From contig NC_065903.1 of NCBI RefSeq assembly GCF_905147045.1, forward strand, positions 12,648,001-12,712,000: 64,000 nt of DNA, in the 5' to 3' direction. Numbering within the stretch: the first letter of the stretch is position 1; every line of letters begins with the position of its first letter. The position numbers were made by a program, and so were the translations under genes. The notes under the pieces were generated by a model. That model ran no database searches and was not told the DNA's origin. It saw nothing but the letters and a program-made list of their open reading frames with translations. The DNA comes from Nymphalis io. Its lineage: Eukaryota > Arthropoda > Insecta > Lepidoptera > Nymphalidae. Shown piece after piece: positions 25,101 through 36,318 of this stretch.

Positions 25101-28100
25101 CCAACTCATTACATCCATAACGGGGTTTTACATCAAACATCGTGTTGATTACTTGTCTTCTATTGAAATACCTTTTAAAATTACCATTATGAGTTTCTAC
25201 AGTAGAAGTAGTAAATACTTATAATTGCCGATTATTATTACTTTGAACTGTTATACATATTTTTATGAAGTATATGTTAAATATGTTTTATGCAGGTGTT
25301 AGCGTTAGTCGCGTGTCCCGAACTGACGACGTCACCCGACATCCCCGATGACGTCAAGGAACGCGCTAAAGAAATTCTCGAAGATTGCGCGTAAGAGTTT
25401 TTTAAATCTGACTTAAGAGGGGATATAAAGCAAAATTCCCAATCTTTTATTTGATTTTGTATTGGCAAATCCATTTTAAAGATATATAAAATATTGTATG
25501 TAAGCTACATTATATTTTCAAGGGTTGGGCTTTTTCTTTTCTTATTTTTTAACGCTGGAAAAACGCATTAGGTTTGTGTCATCCCCCCACGGTAACAGTG
25601 GAGGGGTATGTGGGGCTGGACGGTGTCCAAGTATATAGATAGTATAAAAGCACGAAATGTTCTCTTAATGTTATATAATATTATAATTTATGATATATAT
25701 TTATGATTTATGATATGATAATGTTATATAATATTATAATGAATGATATTTACAAATAATCTAGGTTTTTCACAATTTTTTTTATTTTATTTTTACGATG
25801 ATACAAAGTCATTTTATTTTTCAGCAAAGGTTCAGTTGGCGCGTACTCCCCGCCAGGAGGGCTGCGCCTGGTGCGCAGGCGCGTGGCGCAGTACGCGAGC
25901 GCGCGCGACGGTGTGCGAGCGTCGCCCGAGCACGTGTACCTCGGCGCAGGCGCCTCCGATCTCATCAAAACTGTGCTCTCTTTGTTCGTACAAGATGTCG
26001 ATGGGAAACCACCATGTACGCACTTAATATTTATTACATATTTTCACTAAATTTTAGTATTTTCAGTTTGGTAATTTAGTTATTACATTAACCTTACTAA
26101 ATATCACTTAAACGTTACCTCGGTAAGCACCTCAGGCCGTAGCTAATAAACTCTCTTCGGTCGTGGTGAATAGCGCACTCCACAGGATTGTGAGAGCGAG
26201 GAAAGAGACGACCTGTGCTATTCGCCGTTGATATTGACGGCCGTGAGTGAAATCGATTAGGAAAATATATCGCCCTATCACAAAACTTAAATGGTTATTA
26301 TTTCTTTTACAGCGGTAATGGTCCCTATACCACAGTATCCGCTCTTTTCGGGAACCCTTTCGGAATTAGGATTGCGTCAAGCGAATTATTATTTGGACGA
26401 GGAAAATAACTGGGCGTTAAAGATCCAGGAGTTAGAGAGATGCTGGCAAGAAGCTAGCGTAGATAGTAGCGTGCGAGCGCTGGTCGTTATAAATCCTGGA
26501 AACCCCACAGGACAGGTAAAAAGCTTACTTTAACATTACAACGTTCATTATTGTCTGTACAACCTTTACATTATCCTTAAGAGATAGTATATCTTAGGTT
26601 TTACCAGATAATTATTTTTTAATACATTAAAGCTCTAAATATATTATGAATTAAAAAATGGATAATGTACAAATCATAACCGCTTAGAATGGTGGCACGA
26701 ATGCTAGTAGCATTTCTCCTTTAAATCTCAATTTTGATTCTCTTGGTGAAAAATGAACCAGCCCTATCGTCAGTAGAGACGGTTTACTGGTGGTGGTGGG
26801 CTTTGTGCAGGCTCGTCTGGGTAGGTACCACCTACTCATCAGATATTCTACTGCAAAACAGCAGTTTTCCTTTTTTCTTAAAAGACAATCAATATTTCCA
26901 ATCGATAGAATCTAGATTTCGAACCTGTCGACATTTAACAAATAATTTAATTCTGTATAATGAAGATTCACATCCATCGAAACCGCTACAGTTTTATTTA
27001 AAGTACTAAGCGATGGCCATTGTCTAATCGCGTGTAAGATAAATTAACTTAGTCTAAATAAACAGTAATGAAATAGATTAATTAATTAAGTAAAGGGTAA
27101 AATCAAACGAAGGAGGGGAAAGTCAGTTTAGTCTGTGTTCCCGAGGGTGTGTCTGTTTCATTACCGAAGCTATTTACTTTTGTTCCACTTGTAGGGGGTA
27201 CTCTAGTGTCCTCTTTTCAGAATTAATTCGATTCTATTGCAAAGATTCCCGATAACTATTCTATTAAATCTGTATTCATTACAGTTAGAGCTGTCATTGC
27301 TAGTCATTTATTTATTCAGACACAAACTTGTTATAATCATAAATGTTGCTGTATCTAAAACATTATTAATATTGGATTTGGCTGATTGTAAACTCAATTA
27401 CTGGCATTTACCGCTTTTTATGAAAATTTGGAAAAGAAAGAAGCAAATGACTTAGATAAAAAACCTCGGCGGGCTTATTGCTAGGACGTCGGGGTAGTAC
27501 CTTCACACGCATAGTATATACAGTTAAATATATCTACATAGATGATAAGAAATTACATCAAATCAAAAAAAGATAGGCAACTAGCTGATATCGACTGAAA
27601 AATAGTGGTTTAAATTAAAACTAAAAACTAAGAGGTTGAAACTAATAAAAATATAATTAAATTAAGTCAACTTAGATAACATAACTTTATAATATATATA
27701 ACATAACTTTTTTTGATTAAAATTTATTTAGAGTAATTTTGTATTCAATGTTATAAAGTGAATTGAACGCCGACAGGTGCTTTCGAGAGAAAATATTGAG
27801 GAAATAATAAGATTCGCGTATGATCACGATCTCTTCATATTGGCTGATGAGGTCTATCAAGAGAACATTATTTCCAAGCCCTTCCATTCCTTCAAAAAGG
27901 TATTTTTGAGTGTTTTTATTAAAATTATAATTCCTTGTAATATTAATTTCGTTTAATCTAGACAAGCACCGATGCCTAATTAGTATTTATAATTTATATC
28001 GTGTTGGACGGAAAAGAAAACGTCGCGAGAAACCTGCAGGTGTCGACCAGCGGGTTCAATAAGAGAAACAATAGTTCAAAAACCATCTCCTTAAGAGGAA

Positions 28101-29425
28101 AAGTGGACTTTTCAGCAATAGGATAGAAACATTAAATTTATCGCTGGTGTCCGACTGGAAAGGGACCGCCCACTCCGCGGCTACGACTCAATCGAATCAG
28201 AGGCCGACAGAGCATCGACATCGTCTCATAGGAGTATGCTTTAGCATCCATGGCAGTAATTATGAATAGACGTTACAAATAACCGTGGGCTTCTCAGGTG
28301 ATGCATGAAATGGGCGCGCCGCACAGCAGCATGGAGCTGGCGAGTTTCAGCACGGGCTCGAAAGGCTGGGCGGCCGAGTGCGGCCTGCGCGCTGGGCTCG
28401 TGGAGCTGCCGCGACTCGACGCCCGCGTGCGCGCCGCCTTCGAGGCCACGCGCGGCCTGCAGCAGTGCCCCTCCGTGCTCGGCCAGTGCGCGCTGGACTG
28501 CGTCGTGAGTGACGTCGAATATAACGACTGAGACGAGTTTTACTTTTCTCACATTTATAATAAAATTATTCGGCCAGCGTACTATATAATAAGAATTATA
28601 CACAGATGCAGCCGCCGCGGCCGGGCGAGGCGTCGTTCGAGAGCTGGTCGCGCGAGCGCGCCGCCGTGCGCCGCGCGCTGGCCGGGCGCGCCGCCGCCGC
28701 CGCGCGGGCGCTCAACGCCATCCCGGGGTACTCCTGCAACCCCATCGAGGTGAGATACGACGTACACTTATGTAGATCTTTCTTAACTTATCTACAAGCC
28801 TCGGTTGTCATACAATAGTCTTGTCTCTTAAAATTTAGTGATGTGTGTATTTCGTAGGGCGCAGTGTTCGCATTCCCTCGCGTGGAGCTGCCGGCGCGCG
28901 CGCAGCACGCCGCGGCCGAGATGAACGTCTCTGCGGACGAGTTCTACTGCCTGCGTCTGTTGGAGGAGACAGGTAAGCTTTCATTTCGTGTAACAATTAC
29001 CTGATCGAACTTAACCTGTTTTTGCTCCTCCTGCTTGTTATTAATATAAAAAATTAAAAACAAACTTGAAATAATATAATTATTAATATAGAAGTCGTAA
29101 TCTTTTTTTATAATTGTTAAGAAATAATTTTTAATTAATTTACAATTTAACAATTTAAAAGCTCTATGAGGTATGATATATATTTTATGAGTAATAATAT
29201 AACTCATACAAGTAGATACTTGAATTGGTAAATAAAAGTATGTACTGAATTATATTTTTTTTTTTTAATATTGCAGGTATTTGTGTAGTCCCGGGTTCGG
29301 GGTTCGGTCAGCTACCGGGCACTTTTCACTTTCGCACCACCATCCTGCACCAACAGGACGAGTTCGAGTACATGATGGACTCCTTTCGAAAATTTCACAT
29401 TGACTTCCTCAATAAATACTCGTAA
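22159..29425 (+). CDS. ALAT: Alanine aminotransferase, second tandem copy, cytosolic-type (10 coding exons, 478 aa)
   Basis: Paralog of the upstream gene, same reaction expected. Coding exons: 22159-22278, 24790-24879, 25296-25390, 25825-26015, 26313-26515, 27777-27899, 28298-28504, 28606-28749, 28858-28972, 29277-29425, giving 479 codons including TAA. Every intron position and phase equals that of the first gene; only exon 1 (shorter, no presequence) and exon 6 (two codons fewer) differ in length. Seen: [53 protein letters not shown] (Lys and Arg kept), GSGFGQ, FRTT. The start is the only ATG before YAVRGP in frame, in a good context (AAACATG). The odd part is exon 7: the family-typical KGYMGECGYRGGY region reads [13 protein letters not shown], and exons 7-9 are Ala/Arg-rich and very GC-rich, unlike exons 1, 5 and 6. 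All core PLP residues are present, so it is probably an active aminotransferase, perhaps with altered activity or specificity (inference). Confidence 0.95.
22718..22908 (+). repeat. Repeat F copy
   Basis: ATATCATTGGTTGTGATGG...TCTATGATTATCATTATGGATTCGTGAAAACATGGCGCC...TAACTGTTTGTG...ATATAACAGA. Matches 34672-34870 along its length. Lies in intron 1 of the second ALT gene. Confidence 0.65.
22921..23165 (+). mobile_element. Non-LTR reverse transcriptase fragment
   Basis: A plus-strand reading frame gives LFSIFINSI followed by [12 protein letters not shown], the YADD catalytic motif region of a jockey/CR1-type reverse transcriptase. It is followed by [20 protein letters not shown] and, after a frameshift, [13 protein letters not shown]. 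An in-frame TAG follows QIYT. This is a short dead relic in intron 1 of the second ALT gene. Confidence 0.8.
24270..24490 (-). repeat. Repeat H (LINE 3' tail) with a nested insertion
   Basis: The outer parts match the LINE tail at 43838-43945 (ACAGACATTT...AAAATACAAAATTAAAA...AAAGAACAAAAT, then GTCCTGTGGCATT). A 111-bp segment, 24324-24434, is inserted between two copies of AGAACAAAAT (24314-24323 and 24435-24444), which looks like a target-site duplication. Intron 1 of the second ALT gene. Confidence 0.65.
25541..25632 (-). repeat. Repeat C fragment
   Basis: Shares TTTTTTAACGCTGGAAAAA, the ACAGT.GGGG.GGTATGTGGGGCT block and CGGTGTCCAAG with the insertion at 3057-3249. Lies in intron 3 of the second ALT gene. 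The more upstream part of the element is missing. Confidence 0.65.
26786..26866 (+). repeat. SINE-A fragment
   Basis: Only the first ~80 bp of the element (ACTGGTGGTGGTGGGCTTTG...GATATTCTACTGCAAAACAGCAG). Lies in intron 5 of the second ALT gene. Confidence 0.8.
27962..28134 (+). repeat. SINE-B relic, strongly decayed
   Basis: Faint blocks of SINE-B remain: ACAAGCACC, ATCGTGTTGGACGG.AAAGAAAACGTCGCGAGAAACCTGCA, and a tail like CAGCAATAGGATAGAAACATT. Lies in intron 6 of the second ALT gene. Confidence 0.5.
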
Positions 29426-29887
29426 TAACACATAAAAAATGTCGACAAGATTTTTCATGTTTTATGTGTCGAACTCTATCTATATCTAAAACGGAAGTGA
29501 CACAAACAGGTTTGAACTCAAGTGTCTCTATACGAATTCAAATTTCTCACAATACAGTAAGCTAACATTAGTGATACCTACTTAGTTCGTAAGAGGCTCT
29601 CTCGGCTCCTTCCGGTGGATAAACAAAAATCAAAATATTTTTTATTCAAGGAGGATCATAAAATTTCTCTCTCTCTTCAATCGTTATGTTAAAGTATTGA
29701 ATTAAATGTTGGCTACTATCGGTTCGTAATGAAGATTCTATATTATTGACGTAAATTCTGATAAATCAGACTGTTCATCTTTTCAGAATTGTATGTATAG
29801 TTTTTTTTCTCATTATTCTATATTATATACAAAAATGTTTGTTGTTTCTGCGTTGTAATATTGAAAAAAGATATTTTAAGTTTTTAT

Positions 29888-29893
29888 AATAAA
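29888..29893 (+). promoter_or_regulatory. Candidate poly(A) signal of the second ALT gene
   Basis: AATAAA about 460 bp past the TAA stop, followed by a T/GT-rich stretch as expected downstream of a cleavage site. Confidence 0.5.
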
Positions 29894-29910
29894 TATATTG
29901 TATAATGTAA

Positions 29911-31554
29911 AATGTTTAATTTTATTTAATGATTTTTTTGTTTGATTACGTAACTAGTCACCGCAATGCATTCTGCTTATGTCACGTATAAAAGCGATGC
30001 CAATAAATTTAGTTACCCGTTTGTTATTAAAAAATTTAACAAAAAAAATATCTGCGACTACTCGGTTTCTGCTTTCTTTTCTCAGTAGAATACAAGTTGA
30101 ATTCATTCAACTTGATGGTAGTCGAGCGTTACCGCGAATTAAAAAAAATCTACATCTTAGTTCATCTAAATTTTGAATTATCGTCTGTAAAAGGGAGACG
30201 TGCTGCGTTTAACATCTCCTACATCTAGCTATATATTATAATAAGACTTGTAAGTCGTAAGGCGTGTCCTTCTCCTCTTATAAAATTGTATATTAAACGT
30301 CGTATCGACGATAAGGGGGTTTAGTGCAAAATAAACTTTTACAATACTCGCAATATAGAATCGTAATCGCGCTTCGCTTGCGTGGATTCCCAGCGGAGCC
30401 TGAATGTTTTAGAGCTCCGCTGTTCGTCCATGTCACGAGATGCAGCGATTTACATAGTTTTGATACGGCTCTCGTCACCGATGGGCCTCGGTCGTGAAAA
30501 GTAAGAAAATATAAAATTAAAACTACTTTAATATCAATCAGTCAAAAGCTCTTACAAAAATTTGCTTATTTTGGCAAGCGAAAATAAAGGTTGATCAATA
30601 AATTGTTAATTAATCTGTCTGTTTTTAAATCATATTATTAAATTCCCTTTTCTAAAAGCATGATGCCAATGTCTTTACTAATCTGATTAAATATTCAACG
30701 TTCATTGGTCTAATCGTTACTGTTTAAATTACAGATAAATTAGTTAATTTTATTTAAATCAGCGTTATAGAAACTGGTGGAAAGAAAGAAAGTCTATCGA
30801 AAACGAAAACACCAATAAAAAATTTAAACAACAAATCAAATTAATTGAAAATTTACGTCGATTTTTAATAATTTTATTATAATTGCATGTAATTTTCACA
30901 ATCCTTATTTAATTTAATTGAAGCAGACGGCATTTTCTACCAGTCAACCTTTAGGATAACTAGAAATGCATGAAGATCTTATCCTTAAATTATTAACTAT
31001 GAATTAAGGACTTTAACTTTGCAAGTCGACATGTATAACGTCGTTATATTTGCTTAAAGGCTTAGAACACTTTTATACATAATACAATTAATATTGTCCT
31101 TTGTATTGCGCCAGACAACATTCACGCTCAGTCGAGTTATAACGAGAAATAACAGAATAATACCCTCATTTCATATCAGAATTGCGCTCTGTTTGTATGT
31201 CTGTAACAAAATAAAGAGAGTTCGGAAGTTTACTTACATAATTAGACCAACACATAACCAGTTCTGACAAATTTATAGCGGACGAGTTATCGGGCACATG
31301 ATATACAAATAGAGTCGTTATTATATAATAAACAAACTATTACTATTGTTAATAATACAGTGTCATAAAATTATAAATGTTTTAAAATATAAGATTTTAT
31401 GTTCCTGTTCCTTCATCTGAATATAATGATTTATTCTGAAAATTACGCAAAAGACATTTCAGTCTACAGCGTACTTTAGTCAGATTAATAAAAGTCCTGG
31501 AAGTCTTATGAGAATATTTCATCGATATATTATTTTTATTATTTTTTATTGGAA
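29911..31554. other. Spacer downstream of the second ALT gene
   Basis: AT-rich. I see no exon, RNA gene or clear repeat in it. Confidence 0.4.
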
Positions 31555-31852
31555 GCCGAGATGGCCCAGTGGTAAGAACGCGTGAATCTTAACCGATGAT
31601 CGTGGGTTCAAACCCGGGCAAGCACCACTGAATTTTCATGTGCTTAATTTGTGATTATAATTCATCTCGTGCTTCACGGTGAAGGAAAACATCGTGAGGA
31701 AACCTGCATGTGTCTAATTTCACTGAAATTCTGCCACATGTGTATTCCACCAACCCGCATTGGAGCAGCGTGGTGGAATAAGCTCCAAAACCTTCTCCTC
31801 AAAATGAGGAGAGGAGGCCTTTAGCCCAGCAGTGGGACATTCACAGGCTGTT
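31555..31852 (+). repeat. SINE-B, full length, best preserved copy
   Basis: Head GCCGAGATGGCCCAGTGGTA; B-box GTGGGTTCAAACCCGGGC; tail AGGCCTTTAGCCCAGCAGTGGGACATTCACAGGCTG. A good reference for the family's length (about 300 bp). It is followed by a short TTTCGGATTTCGGATTCGGA repeat, possibly its simple-sequence tail. Confidence 0.92.
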
Positions 31853-32499
31853 TCGGATTTCGGATTCGGATATTATTTTCATCTAAAGGTAGATTTCCTG
31901 CTTCTCTACAGCCAGACATTCCTAGACGTACATTGGTACATTTTTCATAGCCAAACATGGCCTGTCCCCCATATAACTTAAGTCAAATTAAGGTTATAGT
32001 TGTTTTAGGCGAAGAATAATAAATTTCTACTATTTTTGAAAACATTTTTTTATTTTTAAATCTTGTCTGAAATATTCTGTGTCCTGATTTACAAACTAAA
32101 GATAAGATTAAAATAGTATTGTACCGGGAGAGTGTCTATCATCAATATTAAATTGAATGCCAATTTCGTGCTCTAAAAGCAAACGCCAAATGAATTAAAC
32201 AAATAAAAATAAGTGTTATTATAATAGCCATGCAATTCGCTTTTATATTGTGACATTTATGTGTTCAAAATCGTGTTCTATTGTTAAATAAACGCGAATG
32301 TATTGTTATTTGATGTTACGATTTTATATATATTTTATGTGAAATTATTGAAGCACTTTTATTGTTTGTCGTAATAACTCGTAACAGGATAATATAAATT
32401 GTTTAAACTATGAAAAACAAACAAATGAAATATTTACTTTTCATATGGTTGTTTTTTTTCTACAAATAATAATAATATAATATGTGGTATTGTATTATA

Positions 32500-32729
32500 T
32501 GTAGTCCCACCGGTCATAGACATCACCGCTGTAAGGAATATTAACGAATCCTTACATCACCAATGCGATACTAATAAGTAAGATGTCACGACCCTTGTGG
32601 CAGTAGTTACACTGGCTAACTCATATTTCAAACCGGAACACAACAATACTAAGAATTGCTATTTGGCGGTAGAATATCCAATGGGTGGAACCTAACAAGA
32701 CGGGCTTGCACAAAGTCCTACCACCAAGA
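32500..32729 (-). repeat. SINE-A, diverged and 3'-truncated
   Basis: Covers ATAGACATCACCGCTGTAAGG to CACAAAGTCCTACCACCAAG. The poly-A end and the GGCGGACGAGC block are lost. Confidence 0.8.
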
Positions 32730-33239
32730 ATATTTTGGAATAATAATTAAATTCAACTTATACGGAGCAGATGCTGTAACCTGATGAAAAATAGTTACCG
32801 TCACCGCCGCTTATATGCTGTACTCCTTGACGTGTCTATTTATTTTGTTATTTAGATAGGTACACGAACAGAATATAAACTGGACATATATTAAAATTAC
32901 GAATTTAAGCTAGATACATTCCCAAACATGGGTACACGGCATGCTCATTAAAATAATGTGAATACAGTCAGTTACTCTTTATATACAAACATGTAAGATT
33001 ATCCAAATAACAATTAATATTTATATACATTCATCCATTTAAATTAATTGACTCGGAAAAAATAATATAATATCAAAATAAAAAATAAATAATTTAGAAT
33101 TAAAACAATAAAATTATCGAACTGGAATTAAATTAAATACATATATATCAAGTATGCACGTCTATCAATAAGTCATTAAGTACAATCAATCAATCATTGG
33201 ATCGTTGATATTATTTGATTTAATTACTTTATTTTACAT

Positions 33240-33540
33240 AAATAGTATGTTTAGCATTCAGAAGTGAAAAATGATATTAAAAAAACCTTGAATTGGTCTT
33301 TTCGAAAATAGAACACCATATCATACAAATTGATGTAAATAATTCAATTACTCTTAAAAATCCAAATACTTTACGCAATTGAAAATATTATACAAATCAC
33401 ATGTCGCGCCAAAAATTAATTAATTATATTACTTTTCTGTTTACTAGCAAAATGGCGGCATGAAATTAGTTTAGCGTTCATCTTCTTTTTTTATTTTAAC
33501 AACGCAGTGTCTGCATCAAGGAATCTCTTAACTGTATATT
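33240..33540 (+). repeat. Repeat G, copy 1
   Basis: Diverged duplicate of 54298-54600. Shared blocks, in order: TAGCA.CCAGAAGTGAAA-like, AAAATAGAACACCAT, GATGTAAATAA, CTCTTAAAAATCCAAATA, AAATGGCGGC/AAACGGCGG, TTTAGCG, and TTTTAACAA.GC. Class unknown. Confidence 0.6.
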
Positions 33541-34080
33541 ATATATGTAATTAATTAGTAACATTTTAATAAATATAATAATTAGTATATTATATTATAT
33601 AATCTAATTAATTATATGCAATTATACTTCGTGATTTGGACTAAATATTGTAGTTGTTTTATAATACGAACGTGGGTACGAGTAATTTGTTTTTAATTGT
33701 AATGTAATATGTATATTTAATATTTATATTTTTATTTGTTTATATATCATAATACAAAAGTATATAAGTACGTTAAAAAGTTAATTTTACTCCTACGAAG
33801 CCAGGATGGGTAGCTAGTATAAAATAATAACATAATATAAGATATTAAAAGTTAAAAACATAACAAGTAACACCGGTGAAACGACCGCTCATCGTCAATC
33901 TCATTCCGCCGCCATTTTCTGCGTCGCGCGTCTCTGACGTCACTCGCCCCCACACGTAATCGGCGGTACGTGTCACACATCCATGGGTCTCTTTCACACT
34001 CGTACTCATTCGCATTTGCCATATTCGGTTCATGGCGGCCGCATCGAACGTATTTTGTTTACATATTTTGCTTGACCAAA

Positions 34081-36249
34081 ATGTCGAAGAGATCTATGTA
34101 CAAGTACTGTGTTGTGCCTGGTTGTAGGAATACAACAGTTCGTACGCCGAACAAGTTATTCTTTAGCATGCCGGTCGGAGAGCAGAGACGGAGCGAGTGG
34201 TGTCGTGTGATGGGCCGAAATCAGCCGAAACACCGGCCCCTGCATCCGAAGTCAAGTCGTTATGTTTGTGAGGATCACTTTGACGTAAGAAATTGCTTGT
34301 TATCATACAATGATAACGATTTACTGGTTCTAATATATATATTAGGGATAACTTTATGATTGGTAACAAGTGCAGTGATTCATTTGCGATGTAATTGTAG
34401 TTGTGATTATAGTAAATGTTATTTATTTACAAGTAAAAAAATCAAGTTTGTTTAAATGTGACGTAAAATAATTTGAATTAATAATATAAATAATTAAGAT
34501 CTAAAAATTATTATCAAAACACGTTCAGGTGTTTAAAACATTAAAAAAGCTATTTGTTTACACTGCCCATTATGAATCAATAATGACTACCAGTGGAGTT
34601 GTGAACTTGTCGCGATAGAATTTTTGTATTAGAATAGGTTTAACCACAGGAGGCGTAGTTAAAATTAAACAATTTTGACATTGAAATGATGGATAATATC
34701 AATGGTCGAGATCTTGAGTAATCTATGATATTCATTATGGATTCACGAAAATGGCGTTTTGAATATCAGTACAATTGTTATAAGGATAAATTTAGTCAAG
34801 TAGTATAGTGTTGTTTTATAAATAAATATATATTAATCTATAACTGTTTGTACATAATATAACAGATATGTTTTTTTTTTATAGAATAGGAAGGCGGACG
34901 ATCATATGGGCCACCTAAAGGTAAGTGGTCACCAAACGCCCTTAGACATTGTCATTGTAAGAAATGTTAACCATCGCTTACATCACCAATGCGCCACCAA
35001 CCTTGGGAACTAAGATGTTATGTCCCTTGTGCCTGTAATTACATTGGCTCACTCACCCTTCAAACCGGAACACAACAATACCAAGTACTGCTGTTTTGCG
35101 GTAGAATAACTGATGAGTGGGTGGTACCTACCCAGATGAGCCTGCACAAAGCTCTACCACCAGTAAAAAAATGTGCTTAATTTGTTATTATAATTCATCT
35201 CGTGCATTACGGTGAAGGAAAACATCGTGAGAAAACCTGCATGTGTCTAATTTCACTGAAATTCTGCCACATGTGATTTCCACCAACCCGCATCGGTGCA
35301 GCCTGGAGGAATAAGCTCCAAACCTTCTCCTTAAAAAAGAGGAGATGAGACCTTTAGCCCAGTAGTGGGACATTCACGGGCTGTTAGGGTTTGTTAGATG
35401 TAAGTGTTGCTTCGATCGCGTGCGGAGGGGTGGAGGGGGGCTAGGTACCCCATGTCCTTTACTGTAACCCTGCCATTATGTATTTAAAATTTTATGACGT
35501 GAAAGCGTAACAAACAAACACTATACTACAGTACTGGCGGTAGGGCTCGGTGCAAGCTCGTCTGGGTATCCCACTCATCAGATATTCTACCGCCAAACAG
35601 CAGTACTTCGTAAGGGTGAGTGGGCCAGTGTAATTACAGGCACAAGAGCCATGACATCATAGTTCCCAAGGTTGTGCCTATAAATATAAATAAAATAAAT
35701 GCCTATGTCTATAAGCGTTGGTGATCACTTACCATCAGGTGGCCCATATGCTCGTCCGCCTCTATAAAAAAAACTCACTTTCGAATTTATAATATTAGTA
35801 AGGATGCGTATTTTTAATTGATTGCCCGTGTTTTTTGTTCGTAAATATAAGATAAAAATTAAAATGTCTCATTTTAGTTGGAACATGACATGGCAAATTA
35901 TTTAAGATGGAAGTTGGTTGGTTCGTCGAGACTATTCCTGAGGAAAGGTGTCGTTCCCCACAAGTTTCACTGTCAGAACAGAGTAACCAGTAAATCGGGG
36001 AATCAGATCGAATGCAGCAGCCCATTGCACATTAAGGAGGAGGACAGTGACGGGGAGACAGTTGATTGCAACAGCGACCTAAACGAGGCAAGTGATTTAG
36101 AAGAATCAGTGGACCCAGCGCTGGGACACTCCGAGCTCAATACACACAAGCCAGCTGTTGAGAATACATGTGATAATTACACACCCTGCGAACCTTACAT
36201 AGTCAGCATTATATATGTTAAGAAAACAAAGAAAAGACGAGACACGTAG
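34081..36249 (+). CDS. THAP-type zinc finger protein (2 exons, 191 aa)
   Basis: Exons 34081-34284 and 35878-36249, phase-0 intron with GTAAGA donor and TTTTAG acceptor. The N-terminus has the THAP C2CH finger: Cys10, Cys15, Cys63, His66 (C-X4-C-X47-C-X2-H), with Trp40 at the conserved position. Exon 2 continues the domain and supplies a GVVPHKF segment in the place of the family's AVPTIF-like box, so the domain spans about residues 1-105 across the intron. The rest is acidic (EEDSDGE, DLEES) with a basic end (KKTKKRR); no transposase, coiled coil or other domain is visible. THAP domains bind DNA in a sequence-specific way and are shared with P-element-type transposases; nuclear location is likely (inference). 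The start at 34081 was chosen because the finger should be close to the N-terminus, although the frame stays open to an ATG at 33970. Further 3' exons cannot be excluded, but a poly(A) signal follows closely. Confidence 0.88.
34672..34870 (+). repeat. Repeat F copy
   Basis: Reads ATATCAATGGTCGAGATC...TCTATGATATTCATTATGGATTCACGAAAATGGCG...ATAACTGTTTGT...AATATAACAGATATG. Lies in the THAP gene intron and abuts the T-run of the next SINE-A. Confidence 0.65.
34871..35165 (-). repeat. SINE-A, full length
   Basis: T-run to CTACCACCAGT, inside the intron of the THAP gene. Directly followed by a SINE-B fragment. Confidence 0.92.
35172..35386 (+). repeat. SINE-B, head missing
   Basis: Begins in the middle of the family (GTGCTTAATTTGTTATTATAA) and runs to GGGACATTCACGGGCTG. 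The tRNA-like head is absent. THAP gene intron. Confidence 0.88.
35533..35773 (+). repeat. SINE-A in opposite orientation
   Basis: ACTGGCGGTAGGGCTCGGTG to CCGCCTCTATAAAAAAAA. It ends about 100 bp before THAP exon 2, and a short repeat E piece (35775-35808) lies between. Together with 34871-35165 it forms an inverted SINE pair within one intron, so the pre-mRNA could fold there. Confidence 0.9.
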
Positions 36250-36312
36250 TTATTTACGTACATACATTAGTCAGAATGTTATCTTTTAAGATATCGTTTT
36301 AATGTATTACAT

Positions 36313-36318
36313 AATAAA
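36313..36318 (+). promoter_or_regulatory. Candidate poly(A) signal of the THAP gene
   Basis: AATAAA 63 bp after the TAG stop. Confidence 0.6.

Noticed and set aside
33970..34080. N-terminal extension of the THAP protein from an upstream ATG
   Set aside because: The frame is open, but THAP fingers sit at or very near the N-terminus and the extension has no family-like sequence. Start set at 34081.
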